This document shows positions 34,562 to 47,677 of a DNA stretch of 64,000 nt, piece by piece. A program made the position numbers and the translations under genes. The stretch spans positions 410,001-474,000 of the forward strand of contig NC_019903.1 in the NCBI RefSeq assembly GCF_000243135.2, written 5' to 3'. Below the pieces are notes generated by a model. That model saw only the letters and a program-made list of their open reading frames with translations. It had not been told where the DNA came from and made no database searches. This stretch comes from Desulfitobacterium dichloroeliminans LMG P-21439 (GTDB lineage Bacteria; Bacillota; Desulfitobacteriia; Desulfitobacteriales; Desulfitobacteriaceae). Each line of letters starts with the position of its first letter. Within the stretch, counting starts at the first letter, position 1.

Positions 34562-35065
34562 ATGAGTAGTAGAAAAATACTGTCTGTGGGACTTGTTTGC
34601 TTGATCGCCTTGTTCGTGGCAATCGCTGATCTTGATGGGAATCCGGAAAAAGATGCGGAAACGCTAGTAACAGGACCCTATACAGTAGAACGGGTTGTTG
34701 ACGGGGATACAATCATACTGAGGATGGAAGGGCAAATAGAAAGAGTACGGCTCATCGGTATCGATACCCCTGAATCCGTTCCCAACAATCCTGATCGTGT
34801 TGTACCCTATGGAAAAGTAGCTGCAGAGTTTACTCGGAATTTACTGGATGATAAAAAAGTGGAGCTTGAACTGGATGTGGAAGAGCGGGATAAGTATGAT
34901 AGACTTCTCGCCTATGTCTACCTCAACGGAGAAATGGTTAACAAACTTCTTCTTCGCGAAGGGCATGCTACTGTAGCTACTTATCCACCCAATGTGAAAT
35001 ATGTTGAAGATTTTATGGCGCTGCAGAAAGAGGCTCAAAGGCAGCGGAAAGGGATCTGGGAATAA
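34562..35065 (+). CDS. Thermonuclease-like SNase domain protein
   Basis: A 167-residue protein with an N-terminal signal or anchor segment (about residues 6-22) and a staphylococcal-nuclease OB-fold. Catalytic features are DGDTI (calcium site), RVRLIGIDTPES (first arginine and glutamate) and DKYDRLLAYVY (second arginine). It likely hydrolyses DNA or RNA outside the membrane. ATG 34562 has only a weak GGTGAG. It lies alone between the tRNAs and rpmG. Confidence 0.9.
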   Translation: MSSRKILSVGLVCLIALFVAIADLDGNPEKDAETLVTGPYTVERVVDGDTIILRMEGQIERVRLIGIDTPESVPNNPDRVVPYGKVAAEFTRNLLDDKKVELELDVEERDKYDRLLAYVYLNGEMVNKLLLREGHATVATYPPNVKYVEDFMALQKEAQRQRKGIWE

Positions 35066-35069
35066 AATC

Positions 35070-35098
35070 TTGACATGCTAATTTTCATGTGATAATGT
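35070..35098 (+). promoter_or_regulatory. Promoter of rpmG-secE-nusG
   Basis: TTGACA (35070-35075) is consensus. The -10 is either TAATGT (17-nt spacer) or GATAAT (15-nt spacer). It starts 5 bp after the nuclease stop. Confidence 0.6.
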
Positions 35099-35155
35099 AT
35101 TATGAGCATGGATTGAATGCGGATTTTTTAGTCGTGCCCAGGGAGGTGTTCGTAA

Positions 35156-35305
35156 ATGCGTGTTGGCATTACTTTAGCTTGTACCGAATGTAAAAACCGG
35201 AATTATGCTTCTATAAAGAATAAGAAAAACAATCCGGACCGTTTAGAAGTTAAAAAGTATTGTAAGTTTTGCAAGTCCCACACATCTCACAAAGAAACCA
35301 AGTAA
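35156..35305 (+). CDS. rpmG: 50S ribosomal protein L33
   Basis: A 49-residue protein, zinc-binding form, beginning [18 protein letters not shown]. Two pairs, CTEC (9-12) and CKFC (36-39), hold zinc. ATG 35156 follows GGGAGGTG. It leads the L33-SecE-NusG group. Confidence 0.96.
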   Translation: MRVGITLACTECKNRNYASIKNKKNNPDRLEVKKYCKFCKSHTSHKETK

Positions 35306-35459
35306 GCAAGTGCTTTGCAGGGGTTAATTTCTTTGTACTGTCTGAAAGATTAAAGCAACTAAGGCAATCGCTAAGTATTGTTGATTGTATTTGCCAAATG
35401 TCTGTACGCCGGGCTGCGTTGTCAGTATTGGTGACTCAGAGTTGTAAGGAAGTGATTGG

Positions 35460-35678
35460 ATGGGCGCAGTTAAAAAGCAAACGAATGCTCCTGGAAAAGA
35501 GAAGCAGTTAGAGTACTTCAAAGGAGTATGGAGTGAACTTAAGAAAGTACACTGGCCAGACCGTAAACAGCTTTTGACTTACACAGGAGTGGTCCTCATC
35601 GCTGTTGCTTTCGTAGCTGTTTTGCTATGGATTGTAGACAGTGGATTTAGTATTTTTGTAACTAAGATTCTCGGATAG
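35460..35678 (+). CDS. secE: Preprotein translocase subunit SecE
   Basis: A 72-residue single-spanning subunit of SecYEG. The amphipathic ELKKVHWPDRKQLL segment precedes one membrane helix (about residues 42-64). ATG 35460 follows AAGGAAGTGA. It is 154 bp after rpmG; no tRNA-Trp is found in that gap. Confidence 0.93.
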   Translation: MGAVKKQTNAPGKEKQLEYFKGVWSELKKVHWPDRKQLLTYTGVVLIAVAFVAVLLWIVDSGFSIFVTKILG

Positions 35679-35752
35679 GTACTCAAACAGGTTGCCCAAA
35701 TACTTTTGGCAAGTTGTTTTGGGGCCTTGTATTGGAGGTTCCTGTTCGAAAT

Positions 35753-36280
35753 ATGACTAAGAACTGGTATGTTATTCACACTTATTCTGGCTACGAGAAT
35801 AAGGTGAAGACTAATCTTGAAAAACGCGTAGAGTCTATGAATATGGAGGATAAGATCTTCCGTGTTCTTGTTCCTATGGAAGATGAGATTGAAATCAAAA
35901 ATGGGAAAAAGAAAATCGCCAAGCGTAAGGTTTTCCCAGGCTATGTCCTGGTGGAAATGGATATGACGGACGATTCGTGGTATGTGGTGCGCAATACTCC
36001 GGGTGTGACTGGCTTTGTCGGAACCGGTGCGAAACCAATACCCCTATTAGACCATGAAGTTCAAGCCATCTTGCGCCAAATGGGTGTAGAAGAAGTCCGT
36101 ACGCGGGTGGATTATTCGGTAGGTCAAAGCGTGCGTGTTACCTCTGGTCCTTTTAAGGATTTTATCGCTATTGTTGGTGAAATCCTTGGAGATAAAGGAA
36201 AGCTCCGGGTTTCTGTCTCGATGTTTGGACGGGAAACACCGGTAGAACTTGATTTTGCACAGGTCGAAAAAGTCGACTAA
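35753..36280 (+). CDS. nusG: Transcription termination/antitermination protein NusG
   Basis: A 175-residue protein with an NGN domain (WYVIHTYSGYENKVKTNLEK, then FPGYVLVEMDM and VRNTPGVTGFVG) and a C-terminal KOW domain (GQSVRVTSGPFKDFIAIVGE). It binds RNA polymerase and couples transcription to pausing or translation. ATG 35753 gives the usual N-terminus although GGAGG is 14 nt away; the in-frame upstream TTG 35714 would add unrelated residues. Confidence 0.95.
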   Translation: MTKNWYVIHTYSGYENKVKTNLEKRVESMNMEDKIFRVLVPMEDEIEIKNGKKKIAKRKVFPGYVLVEMDMTDDSWYVVRNTPGVTGFVGTGAKPIPLLDHEVQAILRQMGVEEVRTRVDYSVGQSVRVTSGPFKDFIAIVGEILGDKGKLRVSVSMFGRETPVELDFAQVEKVD

Positions 36281-36311
36281 CTAGTAATTACCCTATTAAG
36301 GAGGTGTAACT

Positions 36312-36740
36312 ATGGCAAAGAAAGTCGTTGGTTTGGTAAAACTAGCTATCAACGCAGGTAAAGCAAATCCGGCACCTCCGGTTGGTCCAGCTCTTGGTCA
36401 GCACGGGGTCAACATTATGGCCTTCTGCAAAGAATACAACGAGCGCACTAAGGATCAAGCGGGACTGATTATTCCGGTTGAAATTACCGTTTATGAAGAC
36501 CGATCCTTTACCTTTATTACCAAAACTCCCCCGGCATCTATCTTATTAAAGAAGGCAGCCAACATTGAGTCGGGTTCTGCAGAGCCTAACCGTAAAAAAG
36601 TGGCTCAAGTCAGCAAAACCAAGGTTCGCGAAATCGCTGAAACCAAGATGAAGGATCTCAATGCAGCAAGTGTTGAAGCAGCTATGAGCATGATTGAAGG
36701 CACTGCACGCAGTATGGGAATCACTATCGTCGAAGGTTAA
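36312..36740 (+). CDS. rplK: 50S ribosomal protein L11
   Basis: 142 residues. The N-terminal domain has [19 protein letters not shown] and the C-terminal RNA-binding domain ends in [14 protein letters not shown]. It forms the GTPase-associated centre. AAGGAGGTG precedes ATG 36312. Confidence 0.96.
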   Translation: MAKKVVGLVKLAINAGKANPAPPVGPALGQHGVNIMAFCKEYNERTKDQAGLIIPVEITVYEDRSFTFITKTPPASILLKKAANIESGSAEPNRKKVAQVSKTKVREIAETKMKDLNAASVEAAMSMIEGTARSMGITIVEG

Positions 36741-36789
36741 ATATTTAAGTGGGAGGGCTAGTCCCGAAGAACCACTAGGAGGTTAAAGA

Positions 36790-37482
36790 ATGGCCAAAGT
36801 AGGAAAAAACTATCAAGAAGCGGTTAAAGCTTATGACCGTGCTGCTCTTTATGAGCCAGCTGAAGCGTTAGCTATCGTTAAAAAGGTTGCTAAAGCAAAG
36901 TTTGACGAGACTGTCGAAGTAGCAATTAAGCTCGGTATTGATACACGTCATGCCGATCAACAAATCCGTGGAGCTATTGTGCTTCCCCATGGAACCGGTA
37001 AAACTCGTAGCGTCTTAGTTTTCGCTAAAGGCGAAAAAGCTAAGGAAGCAGAGGTTGCTGGTGCAGATTTTGTTGGTGCTGAAGACATGATCGCCAAAAT
37101 TGAGCAAGGTTGGTTTGATTTTGATGTCGTTGTGGCAACACCAGATATGATGGGTATGGTCGGTAAACTGGGTCGTGTGCTCGGTCCTAAAGGACTTATG
37201 CCAAACCCTAAAACCGGTACTGTAACATTTGATGTTGAAAAGGCTGTCAAAGAGATCAAAGCTGGTAAGATTGAATATCGTGCTGACAAAGCCGGTATCA
37301 TTCATGCTCCAATCGGCAAAGTATCCTTTAGCGAAGAGCAACTCTTTGAGAACTATAAAGTTCTGGCAGAGACCTTGCTTAAAGCAAAGCCGGCTGCTGC
37401 GAAGGGTCAATATGTCCGTAGCGCAACAGTGTCCTCTACCATGGGACCTGGAGTTCGGATTAGCCCAGTCAAAGCACTGTAA
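36790..37482 (+). CDS. rplA: 50S ribosomal protein L1
   Basis: 230 residues, usual length. The signature [18 protein letters not shown] is present. It builds the mobile L1 stalk and can repress its own mRNA in other bacteria. It follows rplK by 49 bp. Confidence 0.96.
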   Translation: MAKVGKNYQEAVKAYDRAALYEPAEALAIVKKVAKAKFDETVEVAIKLGIDTRHADQQIRGAIVLPHGTGKTRSVLVFAKGEKAKEAEVAGADFVGAEDMIAKIEQGWFDFDVVVATPDMMGMVGKLGRVLGPKGLMPNPKTGTVTFDVEKAVKEIKAGKIEYRADKAGIIHAPIGKVSFSEEQLFENYKVLAETLLKAKPAAAKGQYVRSATVSSTMGPGVRISPVKAL

Positions 37483-37513
37483 TTTGCATTCCACATAATG
37501 TTTGGAATGTTTC

Positions 37514-37542
37514 TTGACAGGTTTGCATAGATGAGATATACT
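37514..37542 (+). promoter_or_regulatory. Promoter of rplJ-rplL
   Basis: TTGACA (37514-37519), a 17-nt spacer and TATACT (37537-37542), 11 of 12 consensus. Confidence 0.85.
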
Positions 37543-37554
37543 CTAAACGAATTG

Positions 37555-37643
37555 AATAGCCTTCCACTGTAGACAGCAGGGGCTCTTGTAGCTTAATATC
37601 CTGCCGAGGTTGAAGAGATAGCCTTAAATTATTGGGCCTTCTT
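37555..37643 (+). ncRNA. Ribosomal protein L10 leader
   Basis: A leader upstream of rplJ with the L10(L12)4-binding pattern: CCACTGTAGACAGCAGGGGC, a helix, CCTGCCGAGGTTGAAGAGAT, and the TTATTGGGCCTTCTT linker. L10-L12 binding is expected to favour the terminator that follows. Family assignment is by recall of the motif; edges are approximate. Confidence 0.85.
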
Positions 37644-37672
37644 AACCTCTGCAGTCAAGCGGAGGTTTTTTA
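37644..37672 (+). terminator. Attenuator terminator in the L10 leader
   Basis: AACCTCTGC (37644-37652) pairs with GCGGAGGTT (37659-37667), followed by TTTTTT, 40 bp before rplJ. Confidence 0.85.
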
Positions 37673-37712
37673 ATGAGTGTGAGTCGTATCGTTCGGAAGG
37701 AGGTGGACTTAA

Positions 37713-38243
37713 ATGCCAAATATCGAAGAAAAAGCACTGGTGGTTGCTGAGATTAAGGAAAAGTTCCAAAACTCAACAGGGGTTGTTCTCGCCGATTATC
37801 GCGGTTTGACCGTTGCCCAAGTCACACAATTACGTGCTCAATTGCGTGAAGCTGGTGTAGACTACCGCGTCTTAAAAAACACCATGGTGCGCCGTGCAGC
37901 TCATGAAGTCGGTATTGAAGGTTTAGATGGATATCTTGAAGGACCTACAGCCGTTGCGTTCAGTGCTGATCCGGTGGCTCCTGCTAAAGTATTAGCTGAA
38001 TTTCTTAAGGCGACAAAGGTTAAGACATTCGCTATTAAAGCGGGTGTGGTTGAAGGAAAAGTCATTGATGAAGCAGGTGTGAAAGCTTTAGCTGAACTGC
38101 CTTCTCGCGAAGTTCTGCTTGCCCAAGTCCTACGAGGAATGCAAGCACCCCTCGTTGGCATGGCCAATGTACTTCAAGGACCGATCCGCAAAATGGGTTA
38201 TGCCTTGGAAGAAGTGCGTAAGCTTAAAGAGGCCCAAGCATAA
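37713..38243 (+). CDS. rplJ: 50S ribosomal protein L10
   Basis: 176 residues. The N-terminal RNA-binding part has VVLADYRGLTVAQVTQLRAQ. The C-terminal helix binds L7/L12 dimers. ATG 37713 follows AAGGAGGTG. It is autoregulated through the upstream leader. Confidence 0.96.
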   Translation: MPNIEEKALVVAEIKEKFQNSTGVVLADYRGLTVAQVTQLRAQLREAGVDYRVLKNTMVRRAAHEVGIEGLDGYLEGPTAVAFSADPVAPAKVLAEFLKATKVKTFAIKAGVVEGKVIDEAGVKALAELPSREVLLAQVLRGMQAPLVGMANVLQGPIRKMGYALEEVRKLKEAQA

Positions 38244-38257
38244 GCAAGATTCGAAGT

Positions 38258-38345
38258 ACGAGAATCGATGTTTGACCATCGATGTGCGTGTTTTGAGGTA
38301 CGATGTTCTGGTTAGGATGCCGGGCACTGCCCAGATGGTATCGTA
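38258..38345 (+). other. Structured spacer between rplJ and rplL
   Basis: The 173-bp gap holds ATCGATG-tttgac-CATCGAT, and then TACGAT (38299-38304) pairing with ATCGTA (38340-38345) around an inner GGGC-act-GCCC (38322-38332). There is no promoter. It may adjust the L12 excess over L10 by processing or translation; this is inference. Confidence 0.5.
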
Positions 38346-38416
38346 GCTGAATAAATAATGGATTCTAAGATGATTCAAAAAAATAATTTGAAGTGATATT
38401 AGGGAGGAAAATTTCA

Positions 38417-38791
38417 ATGTCTAAAACTGCTGAAATTCTCGAAGCCGTAAAAGGCTTAACTGTACTCGAGCTTGCTGAGCTCGTCAAAGCTTTCGAAGAA
38501 GAATTTGGTGTAAGTGCTGCTGCTCCTGTTGCTGTAGCTGCTGCTCCTGGTGCTGCTGCTCCTGCCGCTGCTGAAGAGCAAACAGAATTCGATGTTATCC
38601 TCATGAATGCTGGCGCTGCCAAAATCAACGTCATCAAAGTTGTTCGTGAAATCACCGGTCTTGGCTTGAAAGAAGCTAAAGAACTCGTTGACGGAGCTCC
38701 AAAGCCTGTTAAAGAAAAAGTCGGCAAAGACGATGCTGAAGCTGTCAAAGCTAAGCTCACCGAAGCTGGTGCAACTGTCGAAGTTAAATAA
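38417..38791 (+). CDS. rplL: 50S ribosomal protein L7/L12
   Basis: 124 residues. An N-terminal dimer domain, an Ala/Pro-rich hinge (about residues 38-55) and the C-terminal factor-binding domain ([20 protein letters not shown]) are present. ATG 38417 follows GGGAGG; the longer in-frame start at 38393 is upstream of that site. Confidence 0.97.
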   Translation: MSKTAEILEAVKGLTVLELAELVKAFEEEFGVSAAAPVAVAAAPGAAAPAAAEEQTEFDVILMNAGAAKINVIKVVREITGLGLKEAKELVDGAPKPVKEKVGKDDAEAVKAKLTEAGATVEVK

Positions 38792-38805
38792 TTTAACCAT
38801 AGACA

Positions 38806-38846
38806 AAAAAAGGAGCTCTCCACTGTGGAGGGCTTCTTTTTTATTT
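38806..38846 (+). terminator. Terminator after rplL
   Basis: A run of A, then a GGAGCTCTCCAC / GTGGAGGGCTTC stem, then TTTTTT. Confidence 0.85.
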
Positions 38847-39378
38847 CAGTAAACGCTCTGATTGCTCTTGTAATACTCTTGACACGAGAAGTGTTACACG
38901 AAACGAATAGTGTCACTTAAATCTTCCCGCTGAAAACGTCGAAGGAGGAAGCGGAACCGGCTATTAGATTGAATTTCTCAATAGATATAGGTATAATGGA
39001 AGAATAAATACGGATTACGGACCAAAATATAGCAAAGAAAGAATCAATTCCCCTTGACATTGAGGAATAATATTGATATCCTTAATAATTGTTACTGTAC
39101 ATAAAATGGTCTATTTATCCATACACTTCCAGACAGTAACATTTCAATGGAAAGATTTCATTGGATACTAAATAAAGGTGACGATGGGGAGATTGTCATT
39201 TGATTGAGACTATCACGCAAAAGGGATCTCCATAGACAGTGAAGCGAGGTTTTACAAATGAGGCCTTGCTTTTGGCTGTTTGTGTCACTATATTGTCTGA
39301 GGGAGTCATACTACTCCGTCAGAAGTAAGTTTCCTATATCCTCGGGCGAGGACATCACACTTGAGGGGTGAAGCGTAC
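38847..39378 (+). promoter_or_regulatory. rpoB upstream region with promoter and long leader
   Basis: TTGACA (39054-39059) with a 17-nt spacer and TATCCT (39077-39082) is the best promoter. The leader of about 290 nt contains AAGCGAGG/CCTTGCTTTT (39242-39273), which resembles a leaky terminator, and a hairpin CTGAGGGAGT-catact-ACTCCGTCAG (39297-39322) with one mismatch. The first 200 bp hold nothing recognisable. Leader attenuation of rpoBC is inferred. Confidence 0.5.
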
Positions 39379-42726
<3,348 letters not shown>

Positions 42727-42750
42727 ACCCGGGTGAAAGGAGAGAGAACC

Positions 42751-45700
42751 GTGCTAGACGTCAACAACTTTGACCGGATGCGTATTGGTCTTGCTTCGCC
42801 GGAGATGATCGAAGAGTGGTCTCATGGTGAAGTTAAGAAACCTGAAACAATCAATTATCGAACCCTAAAACCGGAACGTGAAGGGCTTTTTTGTGAAAAA
42901 ATCTTTGGGCCAACCCGTGACTGGGAGTGCCATTGTGGAAAATACAAACGAGTTCGCTATAAAGGAATTATCTGTGACCGCTGTGGGGTAGAAGTCACCC
43001 GTTCCAAGGTACGGAGAGAACGGATGGGCCACATTAAATTAGCAGCTCCCGTCTCCCATATCTGGTACTTCAAAGGTATCCCCAGCCGGATGGGACTTCT
43101 CTTAGATATGTCTCCTCGATCGCTGGAGAAAGTTCTCTACTTTGTTTCCTATATCGTTACAGATGCGGGTAACACTTCCCTAATGAAAAAGCAACTCCTC
43201 ACGGAGACCGAATATCGGGAGTACCGTGACAAATACGGCGATGACTTCAAAGCGGGTATGGGGGCAGAGGCCATTAAATCCCTTCTTGTCGAGATGGACT
43301 TGGATAAGCTCAATGAGGAATTGAGAACCGAACTGAAGGAAGTATCCGGCCAACGGAAAATTCGTGCCATTCGTCGTTTAGAAGTGGTGGAAGCCTTCAA
43401 GGAATCAGGTAATCATCCCAGCTGGATGATTATGGATGTTGTCCCGGTCATTCCCCCAGAGCTCCGTCCGATGGTTCAGCTTGATGGTGGACGTTTTGCC
43501 ACCTCTGATCTCAATGACCTCTATCGTCGGGTCATCAACCGGAATAATCGCCTTAAGCGTCTTCTGGATCTAGGAGCACCGGATATCATTGTTCGCAATG
43601 AAAAACGGATGCTACAAGAAGCCGTAGATGCGTTGATTGATAATGGTCGTCGGGGTCGCCCTGTGACCGGACCGGGAAATCGCCCTTTAAAGTCTTTAAG
43701 CGATATGCTGAAAGGAAAGCAAGGACGCTTTCGCCAGAACCTCTTAGGAAAACGGGTTGACTACTCAGGCCGTTCGGTTATCGTAGTAGGACCAAATTTG
43801 CGACTTCATCAATGTGGTCTTCCAAAGGAAATGGCCTTGGAGCTTTTCAAGCCCTTTGTTATGAAGAAGCTGGTTAAAGAAGGTCATGCTCACAATATCA
43901 AGAGCGCGAAACGCATGGTGGAACGGGTACGCTCTGAGGTTTGGGATGTCTTGGAAGAAGTCATCACAGAACATCCTGTTCTTCTCAACCGGGCTCCGAC
44001 TCTTCACCGTTTAGGTATTCAGGCCTTCGAACCCGTACTTGTGGAAGGACGTGCCTTGCAGATTCACCCTCTTGTTTGTACCGCCTACAACGCGGACTTC
44101 GATGGTGACCAAATGGCTGTACACGTTCCCCTATCTGCTGAAGCTCAAGCAGAAGCGCGACTCTTAATGCTTTCTGCTCACAATATCTTGAATCCCAAAG
44201 ATGGTCGTCCCGTTGCTTCGCCTACTCAGGATATGGTCTTAGGTTCTTACTACTTGACCATGGAACGTCCGGGAGCTCTTGGCGAAGGAAAGATCTTCAA
44301 GGATCGGGATGAAGGGGTGCTGGCTTATGAAATGAAAGAAGTCAATCTGCAGGCGCAGATAAAGGTTCGCCAGCCCAATGGAGAACTCCTGGAAACTACC
44401 ATTGGTCGCTTGATCTTTAACTCGGTTATTCCCCCTGAAGTAGGCTACATCAATGAAGTAGCTGGGAAAAAGACTTTGAACAACATCGTTGCCAAATGCT
44501 ACCGTGTCGGCGGCTATAAGGCAACGGCTGATTTGCTCGATGGTATTAAAAGCTTAGGCTTTAAATACTCCACGCGGGCCGGAATGACCGTTGGTCTTGC
44601 CGATATTACCGTGCCCGATGAGAAGAGACAGATTCTGGCGGATGCGGATGGCCTTGTCAATAAGACAGAGCAGCAATTCCGTCGTGGTCTGATTACGGAT
44701 GAAGAACGCTACGAAAAGGTTATTGAGATTTGGACGAAAGCGACCGACACCGTAACGAAGGCCCTGATGAACACTCTGGATAAGTTTAATCCAGTCTATA
44801 TGATGGCAACCTCTGGTGCTCGGGGTAATATCCAACAGCTCCGCCAGTTGGCCGGTATGCGGGGACTTATGGCTGATCCTTCCGGCCGGACCATTGAGTT
44901 GCCGATTAAAGCTAACTTCCGTGAAGGCTTGACAGTTTTGGAGTACTTCATCTCCTCCCACGGAGCTCGGAAAGGTTTGGCTGATACCGCACTACGGACC
45001 GCTGACTCAGGTTATCTAACCCGTCGTCTCGTCGACGTATCTCAAGATGTAATCGTTCGGGATGAAGACTGTGGCACCACCGTAGGTATTATGGTGGATG
45101 ATGTCAAAGACGGCCCAGAGGTCATCGAAAAGCTGGAAGAACGCTTAGTGGGCCGCTTCTTACTAGAAGATATGAAGCATCCTGAGACAGGAGAAATCTT
45201 GGCCACGGCTGACGAAGAGATTACTGAAGAACAAGCTCATGAGATTGCCGAAGTTTACGATAAAGTCATCATTCGCTCTGTGCTCACCTGTAAGACACGT
45301 TATGGTGTCTGTCGCAAGTGTTATGGACGTAACCTGGCAACCGGTCATCACGTGGAGATGGGAGAAGCCGTTGGTATTATCGCTGCTCAATCCATCGGTG
45401 AGCCGGGGACACAGTTGACTATGCGTACCTTCCATACCGGTGGTGTGGCAGGGGATGATATTACTCAAGGTTTGCCGCGTGTTGAGGAACTCTTCGAAGC
45501 TCGTAAACCCAAAGGTCAAGCTATTATCTCTGAAAATGCAGGGGCAGTGACCATTCGCGAGGTCAAAGGACGTCGTGAAGTGGAAGTTGTGAGCGACAAT
45601 GAAGAGCGCATGTCTTACACTATTCCCTATGGCTCCCGGTTAAAAGTTCGCGAAGGCGATCGTATCGAAGCTGGGGATGAGCTGACTGAAGGAAGTATCA

Positions 45701-46218
45701 ATCCTCATGATATGCTTAAGGTTAAAGGAATTCGTGGGGTTCAAGTCTATCTCTTAGGAGAAGTTCAACGCGTTTACCGCCTCCAAGGGGTGGATATTAA
45801 CGATAAACACATCGAGGTCATGGTTAGACAAATGCTCCGCAAGGTTAAAGTGGAGGAAGCTGGGGATACTACTCTCTTACCCGGCGGTCTCATTGATGTC
45901 TTTGACTTTGAGGAACAAAATACCAAGGTGATCGAAGCTGGCGGAGAACCAGCCGTAGCACGTCCGGTACTTCTCGGAATCACCAAAGCCTCCTTGGCTA
46001 CCGATTCCTTCCTCTCTGCAGCATCCTTCCAGGAGACGACCCGTGTGCTTACAGAAGCAGCTATTAAAGGAAAAGTGGATCCGCTTCTGGGGCTCAAAGA
46101 AAATGTCATTATCGGCAAGCTCATTCCAGCGGGTACAGGTATGTCTCGTTATCGTAATGTAAAAGTTTTGGATATGGATGAGAAAGAGACTGAAAATCTT
46201 GACACTGTGAACACCTAA
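42751..46218 (+). CDS. rpoC: DNA-directed RNA polymerase subunit beta'
   Basis: 1155 residues. It has the N-terminal zinc ribbon [19 protein letters not shown], catalytic NADFDGD (in [16 protein letters not shown]), a second zinc site ([13 protein letters not shown]) and [23 protein letters not shown] 42751 is chosen because AAGGAGAG lies 6 nt upstream; GTG 42733 is an alternative before that site. Confidence 0.98.
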   Translation: MLDVNNFDRMRIGLASPEMIEEWSHGEVKKPETINYRTLKPEREGLFCEKIFGPTRDWECHCGKYKRVRYKGIICDRCGVEVTRSKVRRERMGHIKLAAPVSHIWYFKGIPSRMGLLLDMSPRSLEKVLYFVSYIVTDAGNTSLMKKQLLTETEYREYRDKYGDDFKAGMGAEAIKSLLVEMDLDKLNEELRTELKEVSGQRKIRAIRRLEVVEAFKESGNHPSWMIMDVVPVIPPELRPMVQLDGGRFATSDLNDLYRRVINRNNRLKRLLDLGAPDIIVRNEKRMLQEAVDALIDNGRRGRPVTGPGNRPLKSLSDMLKGKQGRFRQNLLGKRVDYSGRSVIVVGPNLRLHQCGLPKEMALELFKPFVMKKLVKEGHAHNIKSAKRMVERVRSEVWDVLEEVITEHPVLLNRAPTLHRLGIQAFEPVLVEGRALQIHPLVCTAYNADFDGDQMAVHVPLSAEAQAEARLLMLSAHNILNPKDGRPVASPTQDMVLGSYYLTMERPGALGEGKIFKDRDEGVLAYEMKEVNLQAQIKVRQPNGELLETTIGRLIFNSVIPPEVGYINEVAGKKTLNNIVAKCYRVGGYKATADLLDGIKSLGFKYSTRAGMTVGLADITVPDEKRQILADADGLVNKTEQQFRRGLITDEERYEKVIEIWTKATDTVTKALMNTLDKFNPVYMMATSGARGNIQQLRQLAGMRGLMADPSGRTIELPIKANFREGLTVLEYFISSHGARKGLADTALRTADSGYLTRRLVDVSQDVIVRDEDCGTTVGIMVDDVKDGPEVIEKLEERLVGRFLLEDMKHPETGEILATADEEITEEQAHEIAEVYDKVIIRSVLTCKTRYGVCRKCYGRNLATGHHVEMGEAVGIIAAQSIGEPGTQLTMRTFHTGGVAGDDITQGLPRVEELFEARKPKGQAIISENAGAVTIREVKGRREVEVVSDNEERMSYTIPYGSRLKVREGDRIEAGDELTEGSINPHDMLKVKGIRGVQVYLLGEVQRVYRLQGVDINDKHIEVMVRQMLRKVKVEEAGDTTLLPGGLIDVFDFEEQNTKVIEAGGEPAVARPVLLGITKASLATDSFLSAASFQETTRVLTEAAIKGKVDPLLGLKENVIIGKLIPAGTGMSRYRNVKVLDMDEKETENLDTVNT

Positions 46219-46309
46219 TGATAAAATACTGTGTGTGATTTAACGATTTGAGGAAATGCAGATATTTTTCTGTTGAACTTTCGTTAAACATAAGGAGGAA
46301 AGCATTTTC

Positions 46310-46561
46310 ATGCTTGATGAAGCCTTAAAAAATTCCAATCGAAGAACCGTTGGAGTCAAGCAAACTCAACGGGCTCTGGAAAAAGGGAGTGCACTCCGCG
46401 TTTATGTGGCTAAGGATGCCGAGGGCCATGTGGTTCGTCCCATCCTCGACCAATGTCGAAATCATGGAATTGACGTACAAGATGTCCAGACTATGGTTGA
46501 CTTAGGTAAGGCCTGCGGGATTGAAGTAGGTGCCGCAGTAGCAGCACTACTGACCGAATAG
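46310..46561 (+). CDS. rplGB: L7Ae-family ribosomal protein (YbxF-like, RplGB)
   Basis: 83 residues. An L7Ae/L30e fold that binds RNA kink-turns, marked by KQTQRALEKGSALRVYVAKD and IEVGAAVAALL. B. subtilis YbxF sits at the same place between rpoC and rpsL. ATG 46310 follows AAGGAGG. Confidence 0.92.
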   Translation: MLDEALKNSNRRTVGVKQTQRALEKGSALRVYVAKDAEGHVVRPILDQCRNHGIDVQDVQTMVDLGKACGIEVGAAVAALLTE

Positions 46562-46594
46562 ACGAGGAAGCTCCGAAATCTTACGTTAGTTTTG

Positions 46595-46629
46595 GGGATT
46601 GCTTGCTTTATGCTGAAGCAAGCAATTCC
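46595..46629 (+). other. Hairpin between rplGB and rpsL
   Basis: A 14-bp stem GGGATTGCTTGCTT (46595-46608) / AAGCAAGCAATTCC (46616-46629) with one G-U pair, followed by TTTGATATG. It is too poor in T to be a firm terminator and may be a processing site or leaky attenuator. Confidence 0.6.
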
Positions 46630-46665
46630 TTTGATATGTTCTCATGTTAGGAAGGAGGTGTAGTT

Positions 46666-47088
46666 ATGCCGACGATTAATCAATTGATTCGTCATGGTCG
46701 TTCCAAGTTAGCGAAGAAATCAACAGCTCCTGCTATGCAATGGGGCTATAACTCTTTACAACGCAAGCAATTCGCATCTGGAGGATCTCCACAAAAACGT
46801 GGGGTTTGTACTAGGGTTTACACCACAACTCCGAAGAAGCCGAACTCTGCTCTTCGTAAAGTTGCCCGTGTACGTTTAACCAATGCGATTGAAGTGTCTT
46901 CATACATCCCAGGCATTGGACACAACCTGCAAGAGCATAGTGTTGTCCTTGTTCGTGGTGGTCGTGTGAAAGACCTTCCGGGTGTTCGTTACCATATCGT
47001 TCGTGGAGCTCTTGATACACAAGGTGTTCAAAAACGGATGCAAGCTCGTTCGAAGTACGGTGCTAAACGTCCTAAAAAAGGGAAGTAA
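46666..47088 (+). CDS. rpsL: 30S ribosomal protein S12
   Basis: 140 residues, the longer Gram-positive form. [20 protein letters not shown] and [19 protein letters not shown] include the usual lysines of the streptomycin region, predicting sensitivity. AAGGAGGTG precedes ATG 46666. It is first in the str operon. Confidence 0.97.
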   Translation: MPTINQLIRHGRSKLAKKSTAPAMQWGYNSLQRKQFASGGSPQKRGVCTRVYTTTPKKPNSALRKVARVRLTNAIEVSSYIPGIGHNLQEHSVVLVRGGRVKDLPGVRYHIVRGALDTQGVQKRMQARSKYGAKRPKKGK

Positions 47089-47139
47089 GCCGTCTAAAAC
47101 GAGGAAAATACGAATCGCGTAGTAAAGGAGGGAAATGAT

Positions 47140-47610
47140 TTGCCACGTAAAGGATATATTGCTAAGCGTGAGATTCTGCCTGATCCGATTTATAAGAACC
47201 GGACACTGACCAAATTTGTTAACCAAATTATGTTGGATGGCAAAAAAGGTACTGCAGAGTCCATTTGCTATAATGCATTCGATATTATTCAAGAGAAGAC
47301 CGGTAAAGATCCTATTGAAGTGTTCGAAACCGCTCTCAAGAATGTAATGCCGGTACTAGAGGTAAAAGCACGCCGAGTGGGTGGAGCTAACTACCAGGTG
47401 CCCATCGAAGTTCGCACTGATCGTCGTCAAACCTTAGGACTACGCTGGCTTGTGGCTTATGCCCGCAAACGCAGTGAAAAGACTATGGAAGAGAAGGTTG
47501 CCGGTGAACTGATGGATGCTGCTAATAATACTGGCGGTTCTATTAAGAAAAAAGAAGACACTCATAAGATGGCCGAAGCCAATAAGGCTTTTGCGCATTT
47601 CCGTTGGTAG
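47140..47610 (+). CDS. rpsG: 30S ribosomal protein S7
   Basis: 156 residues beginning [21 protein letters not shown] 47140 follows AAAGGAGGG. It assembles the 3' major domain of 16S rRNA. Usual length. Confidence 0.97.
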   Translation: MPRKGYIAKREILPDPIYKNRTLTKFVNQIMLDGKKGTAESICYNAFDIIQEKTGKDPIEVFETALKNVMPVLEVKARRVGGANYQVPIEVRTDRRQTLGLRWLVAYARKRSEKTMEEKVAGELMDAANNTGGSIKKKEDTHKMAEANKAFAHFRW

Positions 47611-47677
47611 GATGATCAAAGCATATGCTTAAAATCATCACATCTGGGAATGACTATGGCAGAAAGGGGGATTATCA

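Noticed and set aside
35306-35459. A tRNA-Trp gene between rpmG and secE, as in some Firmicutes
   Set aside because: No cloverleaf, CCA end or T-arm sequence could be found in the gap.
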